Under the pieces are notes generated by a model that saw only the letters and a program-made list of their open reading frames with translations, did not search any database and was not told the DNA's origin. Shown here piece by piece: positions 1 to 10,566 of a DNA stretch of 64,000 nucleotides; the stretch's first letter is position 1; each line of letters starts with the position of its first letter. Source of the DNA: Quillaja saponaria. Taxonomy: Eukaryota; Streptophyta; Magnoliopsida; Fabales; Quillajaceae. Where the stretch lies: positions 16,864,001 through 16,928,000 of the forward strand of contig CM055607.1 of assembly GCA_029379385.1 (NCBI GenBank), given 5' to 3'. A program made the position numbers and the translations under genes.

Positions 1-1120
1 CGAGATTGATCCTCCAGCATGTCTAACAATCGATTCCTCTCCTAATCCTCGGTTTTGTGTTCCTATTTTGGAACGTTTCTTCCATTGTTCACTACTCCAA
101 ATCTGAAGCAGCCCTCGCCAATTTTCTATCGTCATCCAATCAGGCATCCAACCTTCACACTTGCTGATGTCCTCGGTTTTACACATTATCTTTGCCTTGG
201 CTCGTGCATCTTTTAACACATCCCTATATCGTCGACCTGCAATCTTCTTAAACATAATCTTACCATCTTTCTCCTCTTACTCTGTGTTAAACCTATAATG
301 AGCCTGAAATATCACAAGAAATTAGTGCATTAACTTTTCCATTCAATATAAAAATGATACACTTATCAATAAATGTTTAAATTACCATAAATTGTCGATA
401 ACATAAGTCTCTTTCTATTCTAGGATACTGAGACCAAACTAGGATCGGTCCTGGCATATGAGCTTCAATGATTGATTTAATAGTCCTCACAGTGTCAGGA
501 TTGTCAAATTCACTTTACATAAATAATAACAATAAAAGTTAGCATACTTTAATATATATAAAAAAGTTATAACAATATATTATATCTAATTAATACCTCT
601 CAGTACGAATTCTAATCAAAAGTCTATCAGCAGGGTTTGTAGGAGGGGGATCTAGGTATGCATATCCTCTAGTTACAGGTGGCTCAATGACAGGAACCCT
701 AGATGTAGACAAATTTCCAGATGTGCCTAGTTGTGAGTTGTGGGCAGATGATTCCATTATATGTCCAACATCACAGTCACCTGCATTATTCAACAATAGG
801 CCTAGATTAATTAGTTCAATGATTATGAGGGGTAAATTTTAATTTAAATACAAACTAAATATAAAGAAATACCTGGTGAAGGTGGAATATCAACAGGTTG
901 ATTGAGATGATCTAGGTAAGGCAGATCCCACTTGAGCTGAAGACCTAGGTAAGGCAGAACCTGCCTGAGATGATGATATAGGTAAGGCAAAACCCGCTTG
1001 AGATGATGAAGGTGTGGCATGGCTAAACTGAGATGATTTGCTTGTGGTTCGGCTTGTCTGATTCATACTAGGAGGATCACGAGATGCATTTGACCCGGAT
1101 CCATGAATACTACGAACCAT
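1..1120 (-). pseudogene. Second CACTA-element gene, Ptta/En/Spm plant transposase (Transposase_24-like), partial
   Basis: Minus-strand exons can be read from an ATG at 1120 (MVRSIHGSGSNAS). Further blocks lie at about 790-598, about 513-385 and 310-1. The last encodes KIAGRRYRDVLKDARAKAK and then GWMPDWMTIENWRGLLQIW, followed by a W-x3-KRSKIGTQNR pattern typical of the plant transposase family Ptta/En/Spm. The N-terminal part (about 1005-895) is Ser-rich with about three 12-residue repeats (SSQAGSALPR-like). A TAA at 279-277 interrupts the last exon in an otherwise good frame, and the frame also changes near 893. The gene continues past the left window edge. It lies downstream of the TNP2-like gene on the same strand, as in other CACTA elements. 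Confidence 0.75.
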
Positions 1121-1244
1121 GATCTTGTAACAATTTAAATAACAAGTCAAAAAATCATAAATATTTAAATCTATAAATATCAAACATAATTAATAAGTAA
1201 TAACAACTATGGAATCTTTATAAACAAATCACATACAATTTTGA

Positions 1245-4200
1245 TTAATCATCTTGCATATTATTGTCAGAATCGTATTCAAAACCAACTTCTTCGCCAT
1301 CCATTTCTAATTCATCATTATCCTCTTCATCATCATCTTCATTTTCAAGAATATCATCATATTCTTCAATTATGTCGTCATCAACAACAAATCTAGCTTC
1401 AATTATTTCATTAGGATCCACTTCTTCACTTGGATCATCACGTACAAGAACTCTAGGTGCATCCAAATCTAGGCCCACAGTAACTGGAACTGGTACATTC
1501 AATTCAACTTCTTGAAATATATCATCATCTAAAGGTTGTACATCGTCACTTGGTGTGTCACTGGACTGAAAATTAAAATTGTTCCTGGCCGCCATGTTAC
1601 AAACTGCCCACCAATCATTTCTTTTTTTACTTGGATAGCTAGCATAATAAACTTGGTGAGCTTGAGCAGCTAATATGAAAGGTTCATATGAGGCAAATGT
1701 TGACTTATGATTGATATCTACTAGACCGTGCAAGGAATCTATTTTCATCCCTCTATAAGAATCATACCAATCACACTAAAAGAACACAATTCTATTATTT
1801 CCAAAATATTGCATCTCTATTATGTCAGTTAGCATACCATAGAAATCTCGCTCATCAACGCCATAACAACTCCCTTTCACACGAACGCCACTAGTCATAG
1901 ACTTTTGTCATCTCCATATGAAAGCGTGTGAAACTTGAACCCATTAACAAAGTAGCCATTAAAACACCTCACTTGCCTCATTGGTGGGAAAGCAATATCC
2001 ACAATACGTGGATCAGTGATCTTATCATCAAGTGCCTATATGATAAACTAAACTTAATAGTTGTATGAACTAAATGTATAGTTGTTTATGCCTAACAATA
2101 GAAATAAATAAATAAATAAAATAATAATAATAAATAAATAAAAACTAACCTGTTGTTGAAGCCAATTTGCAAATTTAGATTCAACTAATTTTTGAATTAG
2201 GTCCTCAGAATAATTTGGATGCTCATTCGATAGTATTTGACGAAACTCACTATATTTCATATTGAGAGTGTAAGTCACTATTGAAATGTAAGTGTTGCAT
2301 ACAAAAAATTTAATGTGAGATAGCCTGACTTACCTTACATATGGCTCAATCTCTATTGTATTCAGTAAAACATAAATCTTTGCTGCTTGTAACTGAATAT
2401 CAGTAAGCGGTCTTGTTTTATGAAAACCAAATGCACGACCAGATTGACAAAATACAGAAAGGCGCCCATTACAATCCATATCTCTACCATCATCTTGACG
2501 AGGCACACGATTTAACTTTGTTGGAACGTTTGACTCAAAATACATTGCACAAAAATTGGAAATTTTTTTCTAAGCAATAGGCCTCGCATATAGAACCTTC
2601 GACGCAAGCCTTGCTCTGGCCTTTTTCTTTAAATTAAACATCATCCTACAAACAATATCTTTAATTAGGAAATTAATATACTTAAAAAGTACAAATACAA
2701 TTAGTTTAAGACCAATATAATAACCTTTCAAATGGATACATCCAACGATAATGCACAGGTCCATCCACTTTTGCTTCATAAGGTACGTGCACAGTCAAAT
2801 GTTCCATTGAGTCAAAAAAACCCATTACTAATATTTTCTCCAACTTGCACAAAGTGACAACAATATTTTTCTCAAGCATCTCCATATGCTCCACACACAA
2901 TTCTTTCATACATAAATCTCTGAAAAAATTGTTAAGCTCAGTAAATGCTTCCCATATACCTTTCGGTAAGTAATCACGAAATGCAATCGGGATTAGTCTT
3001 TGCATGAACACGTGACAATCATGGCTTTTCATACCAGACAACTTGCCACACAACGACCTAAATTTGAAGCATACCCATCAGGAAGCCTTAAGCCTTTTAT
3101 CCATTGACACACTTCCTTCACTTGAGGTTTAAACAAGTTGTAAGAAGCTTTTGGCATAACAAGTTTCCCATTAACATTAGTTAACTCCAACTCGGGACGC
3201 TTACAAAATAATTGCAAATCCATCCTCCCATTTGGATTGTCCTTGGTTTTACCTTTCATATTCATCACTGTATTGAATACATTATCAAAAACATTCTTCT
3301 TAATATGCAATACATCAAGATTGTGTCGAATAAGATTAGTTGACCAATAAGGCAATTCCCAAAATATACTTATTTTTGCCCAATTATGTTGTTTCCCTAA
3401 ATCCTGAAATTATTTGTTTACCGAATGCATTCCAAAGGTTATCTGATTAAGTCTTCTGAGACGATCCCAAACTTCTTCCCCAGACAATCGTGATGGAGGC
3501 AAAGCTTTCTCTGTTGTGTTCTTTTTGAATTTATCTTTTTGCTTTCTGAAAGAATGATCAATAGGTAAGAATTGTCAATGATAATCAAACCAGCACTGTT
3601 TATGACCATGAGGAAGACGAAAAGATTTTGTTTGTTCCATGCAATATAGACAAGCCAAATTTCCATGTGTACTCCAACCCGATAGCATTCCATAAGCAGG
3701 AAAGTCACTAAGGGTCCACATAAGTGTAGCTCTCATTATAAAATTTTCACCCCTGTATGCATCATAAGTGTTAACCCCCACATCCTACAACTTCTTCAAG
3801 TCGTCAATAAGAGGTCTCAAGTAGATATCTAAATTTTGCTTTGGAGACTTAGGACTAGGAATGACCAATGTCAAGAATAAATATTGCTCTTTCATGCACA
3901 TGTTAGGAGGCAAGTTGTAAGGAGTAACAAAAACGGGCCATATAGAATGACCATTTGATGAATGACCGAATGGGCAAAACCCATCGGTGGCAAGACCCAA
4001 TCTAATATTTCTTGGTTCGTCTGAGAATGATGGATAGTTGTCATCAAAGTGTTTCTATGCTTCTCCATCACTTGGGTGAATCATTATACCATTAGCATGT
4101 CTCTGATCATGCCAAGTCATATGTTGAGTAGTGTTCTTTGACATAAAGAGCCTTTGGAGCCTAGGTGCAAGTGGAAAGTGACGCAAAATTTTGTAAGGTA

Positions 4201-4987
4201 CATCAATCTTACTTGATCGAGTCTTGGGTTGATATCTCGAATGCCCACATATACGACATTCTCGCAACTTCTTATCCTCTTCGTCATAGTAAAGCATACA
4301 ATCGTTGGGACATACATGTATCTTCTCATATCCAAGTCCTAATTTCTTGACCATTTGCTTAGATCGGTAAAATTTTTTAGGTAATTTCTCATCTTTAGGC
4401 AACATACCTTTAATAATTGAAATAAGTCAGTCATACAAGCTCTCACTCATATTAAACTCTGATTTACAGTTTAATAGTTGTGTTACTGCTGATAATCGAC
4501 TATGCCAGTCACAACCTTCCCATAATGGCTCATCAGCATTTTTCAACAAGTCATAAAAATTTTGGGCATCATAATTCGGCTCCTCGCGAATCCGACTCTC
4601 ATCGTCCCAATTAAAATCTGGACCAGCAGCATCCAAAACCATATCAACGTATGGATTGCTTGAATTACCAACATCAACATCTCAGTTATTTGAACTTTCC
4701 GCTAACCAAGCCTCGGCCTCCCCATGTAAGGTCCACCACTTGTAAGTTTTTACAAAACCCTTCTTATACAAGTCAATGGCTACTTCATCTCGAAGCTTCC
4801 ACTTTTTGTTCTTACAAACCCGACAAGGACATCGAATTGTATTTCCTTTCATAATCCTTGGATGACTATAAGCAAAATCAAGAAACTTCTCAACATTAGA
4901 CATAAACTCATCTGTAGGCATTTGGTTTTCAATTCTACGTTCCATCCAACTACGATCACCCTCAAACCAACTACAGTCTTCATCCAT
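1245..4987 (-). pseudogene. TNP2-like CACTA transposase, decayed
   Basis: Starting at ATG 4987, the first about 100 residues match the transposase-associated domain (RCPCRVCKNKKW, then a YKWWTLHGE block). The Tnp2 core follows: CPNDCMLYYDEE and CRICGHSRY near 4300, GLATDGFCPFG near 3990, and SGWSTHGNLACLYC near 3660. A DUF4218-like block follows (LDVLHIKKNVFDNV near 3310, GMKSHDCHVFMQRL near 3040), then exons at about 2650-2335 and 2270-2155. A DUF4216-like end at about 2040-1245 finishes in a very acidic tail. One reading frame holds from 4987 to about 3060 but has at least six in-frame stops (near 4680, 4430, 4053, 3784, 3573 and 3422). A frame change occurs near 3055, and further stops lie near 2578 and in 1950-1750. 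The protein would normally bind element ends and catalyse excision. This copy is dead. Confidence 0.9.
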
Positions 4988-6794
4988 ATTGGCAAAAATT
5001 CTTCACCACAATAATTAGCACAATTAGATTAAAACATTGAGTAATTAATAGTGCAAAAATAATTAAGGGAATTTAATTGAAAGACATGCACTTTCAGCTA
5101 TTTTTTGTTAATAATATATTATATCAATATACTCCCTTAAAAACACTTTTAGAATCTCACAAATAATTCAATTTCATTTAAAACTCATTTAATAATAGAA
5201 ATGTGTATGATATTTATGAGAAAAAAAATAAATATTTTGGAAGTTGCATAATTTTAGGCTCAATAAAACTTACCATGAAGCAAAGAAAATGACAATGATA
5301 CACAAGACTGTGGTGTATGCAAGCTAGGATGCAACATAGAAAAAGTCATAATAGTGAAGCAATTAATGAGATTGATAGAGAAATCTATATGTCCTTATTA
5401 TTGTTACCCACTTTTATACTCCACATACTCATTTTCTAAAGTTCCATATTATGTCAAATTCAATGAATTGGTGCATGTTTACATGTGACTTAATGAGAGA
5501 GAAACATAAACTCCTCTCAACATGGACCACTCTATTTCATGGATTTTACGGCATCAAACCATAGGAGGTTTTTGTTTAAATCCTCAAAAAGACAAACAAT
5601 GAAACATTTAATATGCATAACCAGTATTGCTTTGGCTATCATCACCCATACTATATTTTAGGACCCACTCACGTGCATGTACAAAAATGAATATCTATTT
5701 TAGTTTCAATTTAAGATAGTTATGTTATTTCAATTTCAATTTAAGATAGTCATCTCCATAATCAGTTTAAATGAATATCTATTTCATGTACATTAGCTGT
5801 AAACCACATGTACCCACTAAAAAAAATAAAAAAAAGACAATTTGTAAATAACTTATTAAATAAACAAGCAACCAAGCAATGGTCTAGTTTCCAATTACGT
5901 TATATTGGTCATCTATGATATCTTATGTCTTTTTCAAAATGATTGTCTAGTATGGTGCAAGGAGATATCTATGACAATGAATGATGAAAGTTGTATTTAC
6001 AAATACCCACTTGGAAAGCAAGCCATAATTGGCCATAACTATACATGCCATATATGCCACACATAATTAAATATTCAAATTTCAATCACAACTCAAATAC
6101 AAACTCAAATACAGTCAAAGTTAAAGAAATCAAATTGTGATAGCCATATATGGACCACATGAAGAGTGTCCCACAAACTTTCTTCAATGTCAGTTAAAGG
6201 CGTACCTAAAGGAAGATAAAAAAGACAAAACAAAGCTTTAAGTGGGGAAAGACTAGAACTCACATAAATTTTCTGTTTGCTTTAATTTCCAACGCCTTGC
6301 TTTCTTCTTTTCACTGCAAAGTCATGAGAACACACGCAAGGGTCCTATCTTCTTGAACCCACAGCCTGTGTACGTACCAACCAAAGCCTTTCTTCTTCTT
6401 TTCACAGCAAAGTCTTCTAGTTCATGATCGAGAACACGCAGCCTATACCATCCTAAAGCATGTACCATCCAAGTTGTTTGCAATATTCATCTATTCAATT
6501 CCACAAAATACTTACTAAAACAATACAATCGACTCCCATTGAAAAGAAAAGCAAGGAGATCAATTTCAGACCAAGAAAAATTATACAAAAAAAAAGAAAT
6601 AAACAAAAAGTGAAATTATTCTTCAAAGATTGTGAAGCAAACCTGTAATTTGATTTCCCTTGATGTCTTGAATGTTCACAGAGGCAGCTGCTTGTCGAAG
6701 TAACTCTGCCTCTCTTGTATCCTTCAGATCTGAGATGGCATTCGGAATCAGGTCTGAGATTGGCGAATGCCTAATTACAAAGGAGGAGGAAGGA

Positions 6795-6950
6795 GGGAGG
6801 AAGACGCGGAGGAGGGAGGAAGACGCGAAGCAGGGACGCGGAGCAGGGAGGAAGACGCGGAGCAGGGAGGAAGACGCGAAGCAGGGACGCGGAGCAGGGA
6901 GGAAGACGCGGAGCAGGGAGGAAGACGCGAAGCAGGGACGCGGAGTAGGG
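6795..6950. repeat. GC-rich 51-bp minisatellite inside the CACTA element
   Basis: About three tandem copies of a 51-bp unit lie here. Each unit is built from two 19-base subunits (GCAGGGAGGAAGACGCGGA and a variant ending GAA) plus a 13-base piece, GCAGGGACGCGGA. It sits between the subterminal repeats and the transposase start, so it belongs to the leader or first intron of the element. Because 51 is a multiple of three, long open frames occur on both strands. I regard those as by-products of the repeat, not genes. Confidence 0.85.
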
Positions 6951-7210
6951 AGGAAGACCGAAGGAAGAAGAAAAGATGAAGTTCTGAAATTTTTTTTTTT
7001 CCTATTTTGAAAAGCCAACCCAAAACTACTGGTGATAGAAACAAAATAAATACAAAATTTTGTTAATATGTTCTTTTTAAGATTTGCAAATAGACAAAAA
7101 TAAAAAATAAAAAAATTAAGCAAATATATTATAAAATATTTTTATAAATTTTGCAAGTTATTATTTAATTACAAATAAAATTTATAGTTTTTAATAGTAT
7201 AAAAAAAATA

Positions 7211-7312
7211 TATTATTAACAATACTAAGAAAGTGATCTAATAATGAATCGTCTTGCATATTTTTAATATTTGTGTTAAATATTATTAACAATACTAAGA
7301 AAGTGATCTAAT
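7211..7312. repeat. 32-bp direct repeat, period 70
   Basis: A 32-base segment beginning TATTATTAACAATACTAAG occurs at 7211-7242 and again at 7281-7312, with no difference that I can see. It lies in the AT-rich part of the CACTA element just inside the palindromic subterminal repeats. Confidence 0.8.
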
Positions 7313-7366
7313 TTTGTTTGAGGAAAGGATAAGAAGGAAAAATTGAGGATTTAGGATTCTGAAAAT

Positions 7367-7830
7367 CACCCACAAACCATAGAGTTTGTGGCTAATCTAT
7401 AACAAAATAATGAATATCTTTATTTCCCACAATTATAAGTTCACGGGTAAAAAAAAAAAAAATTTACCTACAAACCAAAGTTTGTGGTTATAAGCTAATT
7501 TTTTTTTTTTTTACCTACAAGCAAGAGTTTGTAGGTAATACATAACAAAATTATGAGTTTTTATTTCTCATAAACTAAAGTCCGTGGGTAACAAGAAAAG
7601 AACTTACCAACAAACATATGTTTGTGGGTGAAAGATAAAAATTGTTTTACCCACAAACAAGAGTTTGTGGGTAAAATTTGCAAGAGTGAAAATTTAATTC
7701 CCGCCATAATACCGACAAACATACCGACAAAATGTTGGTCGGTAAATTGATGATAACAAAATTTGGTGGGTTTGTGGGTGGGTTTGTGGGTAATATAGTT
7801 AATACCCACAAACTTTTTTTTGTGAGAAAA
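7367..7830. repeat. CACTA subterminal palindromic repeats
   Basis: At least six inverted units of about 28 bp lie here. Each pairs a (T)TACC(C/T)ACAAAC arm with a GTTTGTGGGTAA arm around a short loop. They lie near 7367-7396, 7466-7490, 7511-7538, 7569-7592, 7605-7630 and 7647-7674, and single arms continue to about 7813. In CACTA elements short motifs repeated near both ends are bound by the accessory transposase (TNPA in maize En/Spm). The head-to-head pairing of almost every motif is the notable point here. Confidence 0.8.
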
Positions 7831-7840
7831 AGTCAATTTT

Positions 7841-7849
7841 CTTGTAGTG
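7841..7849 (-). repeat. CACTA terminal inverted repeat (5' end)
   Basis: On the minus strand the element begins CACTACAAGAAAATTGAC. Outside it lies ACA (7850-7852), a candidate half of the 3-bp target duplication. Confidence 0.85.
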
Positions 7850-7852
7850 ACA

Positions 7853-8429
7853 TATATTGACCAAAAAAAATAAAAAATATGGTTGACACATTAATTATTT
7901 GGTTTCAAAAAATTTTGAGCTTGATGGGAGATAGTATGCAGTTAGTGTTGTAAAATTAATTATTGATTAATTAATTTGAGTGTTTGAAACTTATTTTTCA
8001 ATATAGTCGTTGTAATATATCCTTTAGAATATACCCATTTATGATCGTTGTGACACTTCCTAGATAAAGAGAGCATATAACATAACAATTCTATAATCAT
8101 TATATAACCATTCCAACATTATCACTATCATATTTTCATACTCCATCTTATTCTCCAATTCTTGTTAAAGAAAAAGTTGTGGGTGCTTGTTGAGGTTCTC
8201 AATTTTGTGTGCAAAGATTGGAGAACAATCCCCAATCTACTCCTGGAGAGTTGGTCTGTTAAAACTCTGTACTAGATATATTCCGAGAGGATAGATATCA
8301 AAATTTAAGAACAGTACCGTAGTGTATGTTTTTGTGGTATTATTTTTCTATCTTATAAACCTTATTTTCTGTATCATTAAATTGTTGTGATTCATAACTA
8401 TGTGAAACTAACATATTTGTATCTACCTC
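7853..8429. other. Intergenic, no gene seen
   Basis: AT-rich DNA between the CACTA terminus and the RNase H-like fragment. I see no coding frame, RNA gene or clear repeat. Confidence 0.6.
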
Positions 8430-8640
8430 AACCAATAGATAGTTCATGCATACTGGGAGTTGAATTTTCTTGCAAATCGTTTAGCTGCTGAAGCTCATGT
8501 GCATAAACAACTTACGGTATATGACTCGTTTGACGCTTTACCAGGTGATAGTAAAAAAGCCTTTATACATGACTATTTACACTTAAACTATGTTCAGGAA
8601 TTGTTAGTCAAGATAAAAACAAGATATCTGGATTATATTT
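8430..8640 (+). pseudogene. RNase H-like (RVT_3) C-terminal fragment
   Basis: The frame running through position 8460 reads IVHAYWELNFLANRLAAEAH and continues to YDSFDALPGDSKKAF. This resembles the end of plant RNase H-like domains linked to LINE elements (His-Val-x-Arg-Glu-x-Asn-x2-Ala-Asp-x-Leu-Ala, then a short 'P' loop). The usual Arg is Trp here, and a TAG lies just upstream of the block. No reverse transcriptase is found nearby. I infer a short retroposon or RNase H relic. The call rests on one weak motif. Confidence 0.4.
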
Positions 8641-8699
8641 TGTGGGTTTCTCTATACAATGCCTACTTTTTAAAAATAAATAAAAAGTTGTTTTCCTGA

Positions 8700-10566
8700 A
8701 AAAAAAAGAAAAAAGAAATGTGGCTAGCTAATGAATGACATTTAACGTGTCTTATTATGACAATGATTTTAAGTTAAGATTTTTAAATGATAGTTAACTC
8801 AGTATTTTTATAATTTATATCACTTCATTTTTTAATTTGATAATTAATAGTTCATTCTCAATTTTTTTTTAAATTATTTTTTAATACTATGTATTGATGA
8901 TTAATACATTTTTGTTTTTTTATCAACTCAAAAAGATCTTCTTGTACATGTACAATAATAACCAAGCAACTAAATGTTGATGTAACTACAAAAACTAAAT
9001 ATAAAACAGCAGAAAAAGCATTAATTGATAAAGTGCATAATTATTTCATGTATTTAAGTTACTAAAAATATAATACATCATCAATACTAATTCAAATATA
9101 ACTGAAGTCATTACAAGTTTTAATACATGGAATAAGGACTTAGCAACAAAGATTTTGTAACATAATTTTTTTATTTTATTTTGAAGTTAAAATGTATTGT
9201 TTTGCAACAAAATTATTAATTATCTTTTATGCTGAATGTCTGAAAAATACATTCTCATTAGAGTTTATTATTTTAATAGAGTGTTCCGTGCACTTGGTCA
9301 CATTCTTTCGTTTTTTATTAAAAGAAATTCATGACAACGCAGCTAATGTAGTCTCGGGAGGATTAACCAAGCAAATGTTAAGTAAGTCATCAAGGTCGTT
9401 GTCTGTGAGTTCATAGCTCATTTGGTCCCCTTTGACGAATGTATTGTGAAGGATAGACACCGGTATATTTTCCGGCTAAGTTAATGCTGCAAGTAACAAG
9501 AAATTACAAAGGAAAATCATGAGTTGTACATTTAAACAACAAAGAGTCATCCTCAATATTAGGTTGTGCAATATCTTGGTTATCTGTAAACTCTACATTT
9601 GCTCATAGTTTGATGGCAAAAGGATCCAACTACTTATATATATATATATATATATATATGAATTTTTCTAACAGATGTTCTTAGGAGTATTTATTGGTGT
9701 GCAATAAATATGTTTTTCAAAAATTAATTATTATTTTTTTTTTTTTGAGAATCTAGATTAATTTTTTTTAAAAATACCAACTTATGTATTAAATAATAAT
9801 GAAATTATTATCAACTGAATATGATAAATGTAACAAAATTTTTTATTTATAATACCCTAACCAGTCCCTAAGGACACTTGTTGGACTGTTTTCATTGGTT
9901 ATTTGGATATCAATTGAATAAGAAGGTATATTTTGTGAAATTTCACTTGTTTTCGTATCTTAAAAGTTCCGCCTGATCACTTTTGCATCCTCAAATGTAA
10001 TTGAGTGGTAGTAATTAAAAATTAGCATATACTTTTGAGGATTATCAGCAATACGATGACGAGATATAAGAGGATGATATTTTTCTTGTTTATATGGACT
10101 TGAGTATCCCAATTGTATGATAACTGGAATCAATTAAAATAATATTTACGTAACAAAAAGATATTAGTAAATTAATTGATTATTTTTATAAAACTTAAAA
10201 TATTTGTAAAAAAAATTCTGATGGATCTCATAGGTATTTGACTAAACTCCAAGTCAAGAGTTTTTTATTCTTATTTTCGGGTAGATAAAAAATAAGAAAA
10301 TTTCTGGTGCTTATCTGGCCTTAGTTGGAGTAACCTGTGACCTAAGCATGCTTCTATCACTGGTGAGCTTATCAAAACCGATAACTAATTCTGACTCAGG
10401 AGCTGTAATAGTGTAACGGGATTACCCGCCTAACAACGAACCGAAGCAAAATCCATCCGAAAACGACACGCACAGCTTCATAAGGTATATAAATCACCGT
10501 GAAAGTGAACCAGCTTTTCCCTCCAATTGAATATCTTGTCTCTCTCTTCTCTCTGAAAAAGCATCC
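8700..10566. other. Intergenic, AT-rich, with a (TA)n run
   Basis: No convincing gene. A (TA)n microsatellite of about 12 units lies near 9636-9659, and several poly-T and poly-A runs are present. The last 200 bases form the presumed promoter and leader of the TMN gene that begins at 10567. I cannot define promoter elements. Confidence 0.6.

Larger units (their letters stand above)
1..7849 (-). mobile_element. CACTA (En/Spm) DNA transposon, 5' part, truncated by window start
   Basis: The element reads on the minus strand. Its 5' terminus is CACTACAAG at 7849-7841, the hallmark end of plant CACTA elements. Inward of it lie palindromic subterminal repeats (7367-7830), a GC-rich minisatellite (about 6795-6950), a TNP2-like transposase gene (4987-1245) and a second Ptta-type gene (1120 to beyond position 1). 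This order (TIR, subterminal repeats, TNP2 gene, second gene) is known for the superfamily. The 3' end lies outside the window. The 3 bases outside the terminus (7850-7852) would be the target duplication, which cannot be checked here. The coding parts are full of stops, so this copy should not make transposase. Confidence 0.9.

Noticed and set aside
1264..1515. Plus-strand Ser-rich 83-codon frame
   Set aside because: It is the antisense shadow of the acidic tail of the CACTA transposase.
6623..7123. Long open frames on both strands (up to 166 codons) over the minisatellite
   Set aside because: They exist because the 51-bp unit is a multiple of three and lacks stops. The products are simple repeats with no family resemblance.
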